A DNA stretch of 64,000 nt from Pyrenula massariospora (Eukaryota; Ascomycota; Eurotiomycetes; Pyrenulales; Pyrenulaceae). Of the stretch, positions 1 to 11,804 are shown in pieces (within the stretch, counting starts at the first letter, position 1; every line of letters starts with the position of its first letter). Under the pieces are notes generated by a model. The model did no database searches. It worked only from the letters and a program-made list of their open reading frames with translations, and had not been told where the DNA came from. Made by a program: the position numbers and the translations under genes. Where the stretch lies: assembly GCA_021030905.1 (NCBI GenBank), contig JAGFMI010000008.1, forward strand, positions 124,001 through 188,000, written 5' to 3'.

Positions 1-828
1 GCGCTGCTGCTGCTTCTCTAAGTCCTTTACCGGCTACTTAGATTTCTTTTTTTAGTTAAAAAAACCGCTTTAAATTTCGCTATGTTAGCTTGACTTGCTT
101 ACTCCTGACTCGAAAGTAGAAGCCAGCTTGCTCTGCGGGACGGGAGCGGAATACTCTACAACGGAGAGGGGAGGGCTGCCGAGTCGCGAACAATTGTCGT
201 GTGCCGTACAGAATCCTGCTAGCATGCCTCGAGAGTTTAGTACGCTGATCTCGTGCGATGGGTACGGTATTCTCCAGAAATAGACTATATCGCCTCGTAA
301 TTAGTAGTCAGTCTCGGTATATTAGCTTCTATACTTATGATAGTATCTTGAGGCGACAGTTTATACATCAACGAAGACACTCGAAGCTAGGTGTCAGAAG
401 TCATGGTGCATCTACCACTTAGCATCGGTATCTACCGGGCCAATAATTGTTCTAATGCTGATTTTATGTGATCATGGCTCTATTGACTATGATGCATAAA
501 TGTAGCTTTTGGGGAAAGTATGAATAGTTCAATCTAAGCAACGAGAGGCTCGACCCCCGTTACGCAGGATCAAATTCAGCTTGTGCTATTGTGGAATGAC
601 CGGCTTGAATCTCTGCCAGCAGAAAGTTTCATTCAATGCTAAATAGTCATTTAATGCTGGATCCTTTCTGTGTGTTGAAATCTGTCGTGAATAATGTGCA
701 GTCATTAGAGATTGCCTTGTTCTCTGATGCAAAAATGTTCCCTCTTATGCTGGATGCAAATCTTCCCTTCCGTTTCTTCAGCATGCTTCCATATTTGTAC
801 GTTTATCTTCAGAAGGCGAGTAATTGTC
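1..828. other. no supported gene; one MITE arm
   Basis: I see no convincing coding sequence here; the short open frames have no recognisable composition. The only structured element is a partial inverted-repeat element arm near position 382, listed separately. The rest looks like intergenic sequence downstream of the minus-strand gene that ends at 829. Confidence 0.5.
382..457. mobile_element. MITE copy A, left arm only
   Basis: Positions 382-410 match the terminal arm of the elements at 6983, 21571 and 56828 (core GTGTCAGAAGTCATGG). Beyond the arm only short patches resemble the interior, and no facing inverted arm is found, so this is a truncated or heavily mutated copy. Compared with the intact copy it shows G-to-A changes (CGAAGC for CGAGGC, TCATGG for TCGTGG), as expected from RIP. 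Confidence 0.55.
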
Positions 829-2057
829 TCAGTAGCCAATTCGTAATTGGGTGTTCTGTCGACTGTGGCCTTCCTCAATGCGCCCGTAACGGTGGTCGAC
901 AGCATAAGCTCTGTCCTGCAGAGCTTCCACAACATCGTCCCATTCATCATCATCTAGATCAGTGTCCCTCTTATCAAAGCCGAGTTCTTGTAGTGTTGCA
1001 ACCACCTCTTCCACCTTGAATCTTCTGTCGGCAATGTCATCGATAAGTTCCATGTCGTATCCTTTGTAGCGAGCCTTGGAATGCATTTTTTCTTGCAAAG
1101 TGTCGTCTAATTCTGCCCAATCTGACTCGCTTAGATAGAGGAATCGGCCTTTACGTCTACGATAGCCCAGGTCTTGAAGTGCTGCAACAACATCTTCGAC
1201 TTCAAACCCCCAGTCAGCGATGTCATCCACCATATCAATATTGTAGCCCTGGTATAACTTGTCAAGGTAGGCATCGTCGGCTTTACTCTCATTCTCTAGC
1301 CATTTCTTATCCTTGCATTGCAAGATAAAAAGGGGCAGAACCGAAGCAGCTCCATAAAGAAACCAAGCTTCTGGGTTGGCAATAGCCGACAAGGCAACCG
1401 CTGCGACGGTTCGTTGGACTGCGAGCTCCTTGAACCGAGTAAGACGTCGGGGAAAAGGCCGAAATGATCGTCGTTCTGCCTTAGTAATACGAGAGTCGTA
1501 TTTGTCAATGCGGATTCTCTTGTAGAATACGTAGGCAAAATTCTGGCAATTCTGGGTATCCACCTTGTAGGTATTGCCGAATCGCGTCTTCCAGATGTGT
1601 CGAGCTAGATGTAACCGAAATGCGTTAGACAGTGCACATATGGGGGCAGCCACGGGTATTTCTTTTGTAGAGCCTTGGGCTGAAAAGGCAAGAATGGGGG
1701 CCGTTTGAGTCTGAAACTGGAGATTTTGGCATATTTGGCCTGGTGAAATTGAAGCGTACCTTCATCCCAGAGCTCTTGATCAGTAAAATCAGTCATGCCA
1801 ACAATCCTGTGACGAATAGTGTTGCCTCTCCGTCCAGGTCGTCGGCTCCACTCTTCGAAGGAAGACTTCTTGACGGCATATGACTTCTTTCCCTCTCCTG
1901 TTTTCTCTCCTGTCACCTCATAGCAAATGCGATTTATTTCTATAGCCCAATGAACGAACTGCGCGAGGGCAAAAGGGACCGAAATGCCAGAGGTACGGTC
2001 GGTGGCTAGAATTGGGACAAGCAACAGGTAAACGTAACAAAGGCTCCTTGGGGCCAT
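829..2057 (-). CDS. papain-fold-like (PPPDE/LRAT-type) protein with duplicated C-terminal helical module
   Basis: Two exons, 2057-1760 and 1679-829, joined across an 80-nt GT-AG intron; the frame is kept and gives about 382 aa. The first in-frame ATG is at 2057, but an upstream exon is possible. An early HWAIEI motif (His36) followed by YEVTG, and later a TQNCQNFA motif (Cys144), match the His-then-Cys order of circularly permuted papain-like folds (PPPDE, LRAT, NlpC/P60-like), so a cysteine hydrolase or acyltransferase is plausible. A hydrophobic stretch near residues 190-220 may be membrane-associated. The C-terminus carries two copies (about 244-272 and 306-334) of a helical unit with DDIAD and VV(A)xLQ(D/E)LG(Y/F) cores, resembling UBA-type three-helix modules. 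Activity and substrate are inference; I do not know a named orthologue. Confidence 0.6.
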
Positions 2058-2355
2058 TTGGCCTGCTTTTGGGCTTGATACGAAACGAGTGGAGGCCAAG
2101 TTCTCGATACGGGACCCCTAGATTCTGCTATCTGAAAATGGCGTCTGTTTTGCAAAGATGGTTGAGATGGCTGAAATCTAGCCTGATCGTGGCCGCCTTT
2201 TCGCCCTGCCCCGCTACACCCACCACGCGCGAGCCAGTTTTTGCGAGCCTCGTCGAGTAGAGCAGTGAACACCCAATCAATGACATGAGCAACAAAGAAA
2301 TATCGAAGTTTTGAACTTTCCCTACCTTCCCCGTGCGAGAATTGACGCTTCCAAG

Positions 2356-3352
2356 ATGTCGCTGGCGACGAGGGACATATTTCTCTGGGTCGCTACCCTA
2401 CCCTATTATTGGACGTTCAGGAATTATACCTTGCTGCCCCTGAGGAGAATTGCGTCTTCCATGTCCGAAAAGACACGGCTTGTGCCATGTCTTCAGTCGT
2501 TCATCGCCGGCAAACGTCATGAGTTGTACTTCATCAATGTTGCGGTAGGTCTGACAAGTTCGTCACCAATGGGGCCACACTAACCCATCTGAGGACGTAG
2601 AGCACTCTTTCCGCTGCCGCCACGGTCGGCGTCTTCTCCTGGCCATCTATCGACGGTACCATCTGGATTGCGCAGGCGCTTTGGAATTGCACTCTCTGCT
2701 TGGCCATCGTTGCTCTGATCCTCTCGGCGCAGCATACTGCACTGCTTGACTCTTTGCCTGGCGGTGAAGATGGCTGGTCGGCCGAATGCTTGAAGCATAT
2801 GCTTCTGAAGATTGTGGATCACCCCCCTTCAACAAAGCGTATGGCTAAGAGCGGAAAGCAACCGCAAGATGTAAGAGATATCGAGAAGCAGGACGAGGAT
2901 CTTGCCGTTGCGTGTCCCCTTAGTTGGAATATGGTCTACGTCTGGCAATGTCCTCTCATGCTGATGGCCTGGTCATGGGTGACCTTTCTCCTCGCAGAGA
3001 CTCTACACGTTTTGAGACCACTGATCCCCTACTCTCACGAGAACAGTGACAAGAAGGTAGAGTTAGCTGCTACCATGCTATACGAACCCTGTTAATGTTT
3101 TGGCAGATTGCTATCTTCTATGTAAGCTTTTGCAGCGTAATCATACTAAACTTTGCTTGGTGCTCCTTTTGCATTTATCATGAAAGAAATATCCCTGGGT
3201 TTGAGAGCTATGACCAAGTATGGGAGCGATGCAAGACTCAGGGGAGCGACGGTGAAAAGCGAGGTCCATGTATTAATGGGAAGTCGAGCATTCCAGTCTC
3301 AAACCGGAAAAACTCAGCTTCAACCCAGTCCACACTCACATTAACAAATTAA
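2356..3352 (+). CDS. fungal multi-pass membrane protein of unknown function
   Basis: Three exons: 2356-2544, 2601-3056, 3107-3352, about 296 aa. Intron 1 (56 nt) runs from GTAGGT to TAG with a branch-point-like CTAAC; intron 2 (50 nt) runs from GTAGAG to CAG. Both are phase 0 and keep the frame. The first exon has no ATG before 2356. The protein has about four hydrophobic segments: one around FSWP and the following tryptophan-rich stretch, one at LCLAIVALIL, one at PLMLMAWSWV, and one at FYVSFCSVIIL in exon 3, with a charged loop (KxxDVRDIEKQ) between the second and third. It resembles anonymous integral-membrane proteins common in Pezizomycotina. I do not know a function. The polar C-terminal tail ends shortly after the last helix. 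Confidence 0.6.
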
Positions 3353-5015
3353 TGAATGCTCACAGCCGTTTCCTCTACCCTCTTAGCCACTTTCGTTACC
3401 AGCGCCAATGACGTTGTTGGTCTGCCCGTGATAGCGTTTCCGCTTCAACAGACAATTCCTACCGCGCAGTAATGGAGCAACAGTTCTATCATAGACAAAT
3501 GGTTGCATCTTCATGTATATTGCTAAATTTCTCATGATTGAATATACCTACGTCGAAATCTAATTTGGTGAAGATGAAATTGCTTTTTCAGTCTGTAACA
3601 TCCTAGATTCTGCATTGGATTAGGTGTTCCCTACCGCCGATCTATGATCCAGAATTCTCTGTGGCGTCAGGGATAATCTTCTTTCACAAACACCTACAGA
3701 TTCTAGGCCACATTCATCAACAGACTGTACGTCACTCAACTTTTCCTTCCAATTTTGACAACTGCCTGAATGAAGCTCACAAAATTTGCATTACTGTTTT
3801 GAGTTATCGTCTGGGCAACTCGCCACGACACAATCTGGAAAAGCGACTCTGTGCTTCACGAACCTGCAAGACTCATGCGCGTATACGCCATCGACTCCCG
3901 ACACCCAGCTCTACCAGACTGGCGGTAACGGACTTGCTCTGAAGGGTGCCAGGTTTATCCTGACAGATGGTTTGCCGTCGTGCCGCACGGAAGTCAGCTT
4001 CCTCTTCGTTGCGTCTTCGATCAGCACGCCACCATGCGGGAATCCGGTCGGAGCTCTCACAAATTGATGTCTTCAACATTGGTTCCTTGTAAACGGACGC
4101 CATTTTCTCCACACCCATGTTTGGAGGCTCTGCGAATGGCTCTCGACGATTATTGATGCAGTCCTGTTGCAAATTACCACTAGACAACTGTCTGTGTGCC
4201 GTCGCTTTCGCTCAATCCTACGGTAGGCGGACTTCCATTCATTTTCTCGTTAAAGGCCAGCTTTTTTTGAAAGGTGCCATTCAAAAGCTGTTTTCCGATT
4301 CGCAGAAGGACTTTTATGCACGATATGTATCAATGTGTACCGGGTCCCGTCAAACGCTACCCTCGAGAACAGCAGTTGCCTTCATCTCCTCTAAGGGTGA
4401 GAGGTGGACACCCTTGTCAACCTCGCGTATGCGCAGCTTCCCGATGAGCCATGCGAGCTGAAGATCGATCTACTGTCGCACCACTGACGAACAGTATAGG
4501 CAGCTTTGAGATGGAAGAACTAAGCTGGTGTGTGCCGGAATATCTTGTCACCGCTTCCACGTGGATATTTTATATCGCACTTCATGATCTTTCTCTCCCT
4601 AAAGTGCCTCTCATGCGGTTTCATGGTTTATCGACGCTATAACGGATGATTTTCATGTCCAGAGAGAGCTTCTTTGGGTACGAAGATTTACGGGCCTAGG
4701 CATTACCACTGGAAAAGTATGATCAGAGTTCTCAATAAAAGCTTGGACGGATATCAAGGAGCGGCCCATCAACCAGGAACACTAGCCGGAGGCAATTTCA
4801 CCGTTTATCCTGTCTTTGTTTGTCGGGTATAGCCTCGTATTCGAGTACACAGCGCCCGCCTCCTATTCTATGACCTTTCGAGACGCGTCGGCTCAAGCCC
4901 AAGAGAGCATCTCGATGACCGCTAAATAACCCACATATTACCTTCGATTTGTTCCCACATCATTCGGCGTCAGCGCATTGCTTCAGAACTTTCGAAAGCT
5001 GACAGCATTATCACT
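3353..5015. other. gap with broken coding-like sequence
   Basis: No intact gene model works. Between about 3780 and 4640 there are protein-like stretches in different plus-strand frames, for example around 3860-4090 and 4400-4460, interrupted by stops without good splice sites. This could be a decayed gene (possibly by RIP) or chance. The last 350 bases are ordinary promoter-like sequence before the rhodopsin-like gene. Confidence 0.35.
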
Positions 5016-6575
5016 ATGATCAACCAACTTTCCGAACATGATACGGCCCACCACTATGGGCTTGGAGGTCGTGGCGCGCACCTGGTCATTCCTTCAATCT
5101 TAGGCTCAGCAATCGCAGCTGTCCTCGTCGCTAACCGACTTTTCTGGAGATATCACCTCATCCATGCCCTAGGCGCTGACGACATTTGCAGCTTCTTTTC
5201 TTTGGTATGTACCGACCTTCGAACTTGGCTGAGAATATGCTCAATGGATGTTGGATAGATTTCGCTGATCGGACTGAGCACTGTCAATGTGATCGGTGAG
5301 CCTTTTCCTCCGCGCCTTTTACAGCACATCAAGACTGAATGTTTTTTCCAAGGCGTTGACCGTGGCTACGGTAGATTCTACAGCGACCTGAACAAACAGG
5401 ATGCAGAAATGGCGCTCAAGGTCCGTCCTCCATCCTTACCTTCTCACAACCGCATCTCCCCTTACACTACTCGTCGCCCGACACAGATGTTCTACCTCTG
5501 CCAAATCACCTACAAGCTCTCCATCAACCTCACCAAACTCTCCATCCTCGCCCTCTACCTCCGCATCTTCACCCGCCCCTGGTTCCGCGCCCTCTGCTGG
5601 CTCCTCGTCGCCCTCGTCCTCTCCTACACCGCCGCCAGCGTCCTCGTCTCCGTCTTCCAGTGCCGGCCCGTCGCCAAGGCGTGGAACAAAGCCGAGGCCG
5701 GGAGCTGCGTGCACATCGAGGCGTTTTGGTACGCGAACGCGGTGTACAATATTGCGACGGATCTGTTGATTGCGGGGAGCGTGCCGCCGGTTATTTGGGC
5801 GCTGGGGGTCAATGTCAGGCAGAGGGTGGGGCTGTGTGCGGTGTTTGGGCTGGTTGTTCTGTGAGTGTGGCCCCGTCATCTCACACTCGGCTCTGAGGTG
5901 GGGTGAATGTGCTTGTGCTAGGTTTTCTGATGCTTTTCTCTGTACAGGACGTGTGTGGCATCCGTTGCCCGCGTCACGACCCTCCACATGGCGTCGGAGA
6001 ACAACAGAGACCCTAATAGCAGCTCCGCGAAACCTCCCGATCCAACCCAAGGCTCCTTTGTCAGCACTGTCTGGACGCAGATTGAAGCCTCCTGCGCCTT
6101 GATCTGCGCGTGTCTGCCAATGCTGAGGACGCCGTTTGTGAGGATCATGAGAAAAGTTTGGCCGGGTTTGTGGAGGACCTATGAGAATGTTGATGAGGAA
6201 GGGGCGACGAATGGGGCAGGCGCTAAGGGGAGAGGGGAGGTAGAAGGAGATTCCGTTACACTTGTCAGTTGGGAGAGGAGGAGAGAGGGGCATGGGAAGG
6301 CAGATGAGGTGCTTGGCAAAGGGGGTCTGACAGATGGAGATGTGACGGAGATGGAGGTTGGGAGAGCTGTAAGCGACGCTATGGATGGTGGTAATGTTGA
6401 GGAAGGACACCAGAGAGTTCAGGTGGTCGGGGCTACGGGCTTGACGCTCGTTGAAGAGGATGAAGAAGATCCACTTGTGATCGACAGAAGATCTGGACTG
6501 TTGAATGGTGGAGGGACTCAAGAAGTGGCTGAAAGGGTGAGCCCAAAGTCGAAAGAGAGGCGTCTAAGGGCGTGA
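5016..6575 (+). CDS. SAT4/PTH11-type fungal rhodopsin-domain integral membrane protein
   Basis: Five exons: 5016-5204, 5259-5295, 5353-5420, 5487-5860, 5948-6575; 431 aa with frame kept at all four junctions. The protein has the seven-helix layout of the SAT4 (fungal rhodopsin domain) family: ADDICSFFSL after helix 1-2, the charged GVDRGYGR loop, helix QITYKLSINLTKLSILALYLRIF, the FQCRPVAKAW loop, then DLLIAGSVPPVIWAL and the QIEASCALICACLP segment typical of helix 7. A hydrophilic tail of about 130 residues rich in Glu and Gly follows. Family members sit in the plasma membrane; some act as surface-sensing receptors (PTH11), many have no known ligand. Exon 4 has very C-rich third positions, unlike its neighbours. 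Confidence 0.85.
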
Positions 6576-7731
6576 TGAGTCAAATTCGCGGTGGAGCAGA
6601 TGGAGGGAAAAGGGCAGTTTCGGTTTATTCTCTTCCTGTGCTTGCACTTCTTCTTCCCCAAGCGCTTTTGTTTTGCTACTATGAGCTGACAAGCATCTGG
6701 GGAGCTCGCGAGGTAGGAAAATTGTCAGCCATCAGGTATTTTCCAGGTTGGCTTGTTTTGATTCTTGCCTTCTTCGTTCAACTGCTTTAGCATGGTCAAA
6801 GATTTGATAGAAATGCTTAAAATGGACACCACAGACTTGATTCTCGCGGTCTATACGTCATACTGACTATTTGTCTTGATTAATCCCTCAGGGACATTTC
6901 AATCTTCCAAGTGGTTTGCTCCGGATACAGCAACATAAGATGTTTGGACCTTGTCCTATAGTTGGCGGTTTATGCGTTACATAGGGTATCAGAAGTTGTG
7001 GCGTATCTGAATATCAACTAGACGGGCGTCAGTGCTAACAAGTAGGTGCGCTATGACTTCTGATACCCTGCCTTGGATGGGGCCTGTGCGATCTGCATTG
7101 CCGAATAATTGTTTTCGTACCGTGTAGACGCGGACAGCGCAGAAGATGCTATACGTAGGTCTAGTCAGCCATGCTGGATACAGTTTTGCAAGCTGTATCG
7201 ATGCGGAGATCACATAAAGCTCGGAAGTGCTGAGAAACAAGAATTATTTGGACGCGTGATGATCTCATCATAGCGTGGTAGTAGCCATCCAGGACCGAGA
7301 AGACATGTTCATTGGTTCGATCAATTCTGTTTTTATTTCTGAGACCCGATAAGCTGGATCAGATCTCTATCTGTGGCACTTCACCTGCAAGCCACGGTTT
7401 CCCTGGACATCACTTTGACCCGAGGGAAGCGGTTCGTAGCGGTCGAAGCATCATGTAGGTAAGATACCTGGCTTCGTGGCTAGGAGGCGCAGGCTCAGAA
7501 GATGTCAATTCGGCCTAAGAGGTATTTTACTTGCTTTCAAGGAAGAGCAGAAGCGTCAGGTCGAAACCATCTGGTCTTCTCGCTGCTTCAGGCGATCTCT
7601 GATAATAACCACCCATTGAGCGTGGTCTTGTCCTCGGCCGTGGGGTAAGAGGTGTTGCTGCAAATGGACCGTCCTTCTATCTCTCATTGATTTTGCATAA
7701 CCTCCAGCTGCTGCGCCTCTTGCATCGCTTT
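6576..7731. other. intergenic, contains MITE copy B
   Basis: No gene is supported. It lies between the rhodopsin-like gene and the 3' end of the minus-strand CSN5 gene and contains the inverted-repeat element at 6983-7075. The remaining sequence shows only short random frames. Confidence 0.6.
6983..7075. mobile_element. MITE copy B, both inverted arms
   Basis: About 93 bp. The left arm starts AGGGTATCAGAAGT and the right arm is its reverse complement (ACTTCTGATACCCT), so the ends can form a hairpin. The interior (CTAGACGGGCGTCAGTGCTAAC) aligns with copies C and D. The outermost six bases of the left arm no longer match CGAGGC; the right end reads CAAGGC, a CG-to-CA change. There is no coding capacity, so any mobilisation would need a transposase from elsewhere. 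Confidence 0.75.
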
Positions 7732-8857
7732 TCATCCCGCCGTCTCCTCCTGTCCCTTTTCCTGCATCCCTCTTCTCGCCTCATCAACAACATCAAAGAA
7801 AAGCTTTTTCTTGATATCCTCCGCCATCAGGCCACTCATCTCCTCCTGAGCAATTTTGCCACTGGTCTTCACTACTTGCTCGATCTGCGGGTCTTTGATC
7901 GTCTTGAAGCCCCCAATCCCCTTGTCCAGCTCTAGTCTCTTGGTGCCAACCTTCTGACTCCGTGCCGCTTGCTGCACCTTAAGTGCCAAGTCGCTAATTT
8001 GCGATGTTGCGTAGACATGGTTCGTCAGCAGTGGAGACTGTGAAAGTGTGGCAACCCAGTATTTGTTCCAGAGCAGAGAGAGCAACTCGGAATCGAGGGT
8101 ACTTTTAAAATGCTGCACTTCAAGCGGATAGTACTGCGAAGCGTGCGCGCCGAAGTCTTCGACCTTCCCCTGGGGAATCGCCTGAAAGCCGTCATTGTCC
8201 ATTTGCTGGCCCCCAGGAGGAACGTAATCTTTGGGATATGTCCGAAAGGCGCCGATCTCGACTTTTCCAGCGGATACAGTTCGATCAGGGTCGATTACGA
8301 CTGCGCAGAAAGGATCCTGGTACATTTGTTGGTTCATTTGGGTGTGTACGTCGATGCCACTAAGCCAGCAGCCGTAGCCAGGGTGCGAGTGGTACCATCC
8401 AACGGCGTTTTCTGGACGATTACCGCCCTCTCGCCCTCGATCTAGATAGTTGACAATATACTCATTAGCATCATCAGACGCATTGACCCTTGTCTCGGTG
8501 CCTTCGACAGGAAGGCGGAAGGCGTCGGTGACAATGAACTCGCCGTTAGCGGTGATGTAGCCCTGCATTAGGCCCATGACTTCGAGATTACCCCCAGATC
8601 GGGCGTGCATGACCATTTTGAGGAGCGCGAGGGCAGATATCCTGACGGTCTTGAAGAAATGGGGGTCTTCCTTCCATGGCCGGCTGTCGCTGATGGCTTT
8701 GATATCAGAGGCAGGGTAGCTATAAAGAGCATTGAGAGTCGGATCAATGGAGACAACTGAATTTTCAAGCTCTATTAAGCAATCAGTAAGACATTGTAAC
8801 TCAGTGAGAGCAAAGAGCATTACCCCAAGCTTTCTGGGCAGCCTCAGAATGGGCCAT
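7732..8857 (-). CDS. csn5: COP9 signalosome subunit 5 (JAMM deneddylase)
   Basis: Two exons, 8857-8824 and 8771-7732, with a 52-nt intron right after a 34-nt first exon; 357 aa. This subunit is the zinc isopeptidase of the COP9 signalosome, which removes Nedd8/Rub1 from cullins. The JAMM signature is complete: Glu75 in GGNLEVMG, then [14 protein letters not shown] with His139, His141, Ser149 and Asp152. The flanking [10 protein letters not shown] and [13 protein letters not shown] blocks are also characteristic of CSN5. The start [15 protein letters not shown] is typical of fungal CSN5 and confirms the short first exon. It is transcribed divergently from ASE1. Length and motifs suggest an active enzyme. 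Confidence 0.95.
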
Positions 8858-9357
8858 GTTAGAGCTCAGACGGAACAGGCTCCTCCCAATTTTCCAGGTC
8901 TTATTCCAACAGCTGCGATCATTCAGGTGGTGATGGGAAGATCAACGCAGACTATGAAAGCGTCTAAAAAACGTTCAGCCTCTTGAGGACCCTGGCTACA
9001 ACAATAAGATCCCCAAAAGCTCAGCAGGCAGATTTTCACTGTTTGGGTATGGTGCGGCGCGGGGGCGGGGTGCTCTGTCCGTGAATCAGCGCCGTTGCCT
9101 GGCCAACGCATCCGGCAGAAACATCCTTACATGCAACACCACTCTTATGCGTGAGGGTACCTCATCTTGAATGGTGCAGATCGTTGGATGCCATCTTGAA
9201 TATGATATTGTTCAAGCTCCCACGGCTTGGAAAACTGTTATACTGAAACATCGATCGTCTGCGCTGAGTTCCCTCTACTTGGAGCTGTTGCTCACTAGAG
9301 CACCGCTCCTCCCTCTTCTCTAACCTTCCTACTTACGCCACGCGTCAAATCATAACC
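8858..9357. promoter_or_regulatory. shared 500-bp region between csn5 and ase1
   Basis: Head-to-head spacer between two genes transcribed away from each other. It contains a CCAAT pentamer at 8886-8890, close to the csn5 start. No other motif stands out to me, and use as a bidirectional promoter is inferred from the layout alone. Confidence 0.5.
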
Positions 9358-11804
9358 ATGGGTATGGATACAGGGTACCTGACCACGCAGGTCACCACAA
9401 TAATTGGCCAATTGCATAGTGTCTTCGACGAGATTGGAGTATCCAAGAATGAACGAGATGCACGGGAGACAGAGCTATTTGCGGCCTTGTCGGAAACGCT
9501 TCACAATCAGTTGCGCCTGGTCAACGCCGAAAAGTCAGAACTCACGGATGAAGCCAATAAGATCATCAAGACAATCAAGCAGATGGAGAAATCGCTAGAG
9601 GATGACAAGTCAGATAGGGCCTACAGCATTGACACCGGTAACTTACGGGTGACATACCCGCTCAATCGATGTGTTCAGACACTCAAGGAGAAGTATCATG
9701 CTGTTAGCAAGTTGCATCGCGAGCGCTTTGAGCAAGTCAAGAGTAAGCCAGTGTACAATTCCCAAAGAATATTAGGAGCTGATCTGGAGCAGAGCTTGTC
9801 GAGGCCTTGGAGTCTTATTCGTCTCACCTTGAACCGTCTTTTGTCAAGATTGCCTTGCCACCAACTTCCTCAACTGCATGTCCTCCTGATTTTGATCTTT
9901 CGCCTTCGTATGTTTCAACCCTTGACCACGAATTCTCAAGAGTATATGAAGAATATACGCGTCGAGTTGCAGTGGTGGGTCAAATAGGCGAGGAGATTGT
10001 CAATCTTTGGGCGGAGCTCGGAATACCACAGGCTCAGACGGATGGAAACATCGTCAAGTATTACCGTGAAGCTCCCGAGCAGATTGGACTGCATGAATCA
10101 GATCTTGCCAGTGTGAAGACAAGACGGGACAAACTGATCGAAGAAAAGAGAGGCCGAGAAAGGAGACTAAAAGAACTCAAGGGCACCATTGAAGGGCTGT
10201 GGGACCGCTTAGGTGTTGAGGCGGCAGACCGGAAGGCCTTTCTAGCTGCTAATCGTGGATGCGGGATGAGAACGATCAATGAATTTGAAGACGAGCTAGC
10301 TCGGCTTAACGAACTGAAGCGGCAGAATCTTCACCTGTTCGTCGAGGATGCTCGGTGTAGGCTACAAGAGTTATGGGACAGTTTATACTTTGCCGAGGAG
10401 GAGATGCTTGACTTTACACCAGCTTTCTCTGACGTTTTCAGCGACGCTCTTCTCTCAGCACATGAAGCCGAGATTGAGCGCCTCGAGGCTTTGAAAGAAC
10501 AGCGTGCTCCTGTTCTCGAGATGGTGGACAAGCATCGCTCTCTGGTCAACGACCGCGAATCGCTTGCCGCCTCGGCAAATGACGCATCGCGGCTTATGGC
10601 TCGTGGTACGAAGGGTGAAAAGCGGGACCCTACGCGGCTGCTCAGAGAAGAGAAGATGCGCAAGCGAATTGCAAAGGAGCTACCAAAGGTTGAAGGGGAG
10701 CTTCGAAAGGTGTTAGAGCAATGGGAAGATGAATATGGCCGCCCTTTCTTGGTCCACGGTGAACGGTATTTGGATGAGTTGGAAGCGGCCGCCAAAGCTC
10801 CACCTCCTCGGTCGAAGACTCCGTCAGGACCTGCACCGTCAAGGAACAACTCCACGAATTCGAAAGCTGCCGCTCCAAGCAGACCCGGAAGTTCGATGCG
10901 CGGTCCTCCTCCGCCTCGCTCAGCTGCAAAGACACCCACCACCACTCTCCGCCGAAACCCACTCACTAGTTCCACAAACGTAGCACCTTCGACTCAGAAA
11001 ACTTCACCCTCGAAAATTCCTGCTCGGAAGCCGCTAGGGCCAAGCAGTGGGAATAGCTCTCCAGAGCGACGAACGCAACTCCCACAACCAGCCACAGCCG
11101 AACGTGCAGAACCCAACACCATCCGCAAGATGGGCCCGCCGCGTGCTCCACCCCCGAGATTGCGCGGGATCTTCGAGCCTCCGCGGGACGAAACGCCTGT
11201 AGTCAATTATACTCAGGATATTCAACGGGCTCCCAGTGTTTTGTCTTCTTCGACCTCCAATGCAAGCAGTAATCTTGTTCGACCTATGAGTCCAGATGAT
11301 GTTTACGACGATCGCATCGAACGCATGTCTTATATGTCAGCATCGCTGCTCAATCGAGACCGTCAAGAAGGCTGGATGGGAGCACGACCGCCTGGAGCAG
11401 CGCAGACCTTTCACGATTTCCATAGCTCAACGCACGCACAATACCTACCCCGCGGTAACATGGCTCCCCCACCAATGAACCGACAGATTTCCAATCAGAG
11501 TGGCAGCTCTCAGTTGACCGCAAACACGGCTACGACAGGTAGCGAAAATTGGGAGAGCTATGAAGATGACGAATCAGTCGTTCCTGAACAAGATGCTCGA
11601 GACGCCTACTACGAGAAGGTGAAAGCCACGAGTAACAAACGGCCGTTTGCGATGGATGGTGGTTTTGCGGTGCCTCCTCAGAAACGCAACATGAACATGG
11701 GACTCCGAGGACAGACGGTAGTCGAAGTCGAGGGTGAAGGAGGTCGTGTTTTCCGGGTCGAGGGCAGCGATGCTGGTTGGACTGACGAGACGAACGACAA
11801 TTAA
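9358..11804 (+). CDS. ase1: MAP65/PRC1/Ase1 antiparallel microtubule bundler
   Basis: Two exons, 9358-9742 and 9793-11804, joined across a 50-nt intron to give 798 aa (junction reads FEQVKKLVEALESYSSH). The protein is coiled-coil rich through about residue 480 and carries the MAP65/ASE1 spectrin-like region, including LWAELGIP, the IEGLWDRLGV repeat, and the conserved RCRLQELWDSLYF and RMAKELPKVE-like segments that end the microtubule-binding domain. The C-terminal 300 residues are Pro/Ser-rich and basic (KTPSG, SPSKIPARKP), as in yeast Ase1 and animal PRC1, where this tail aids microtubule binding and is phosphorylated by CDK. It acts at the anaphase spindle midzone. SP/TP sites in the tail suggest similar control. 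Confidence 0.93.

Noticed and set aside
5436-6521. 361-codon minus-strand open frame
   Set aside because: It lies antisense to exons 4 and 5 of the rhodopsin-like gene, crosses an intron, and its Pro/Arg/His-rich product is what C-rich third codon positions on the other strand produce.
10331-10975. 214-codon minus-strand frame
   Set aside because: Complement of the ase1 coding region; Ser/Arg-rich shadow without domain.
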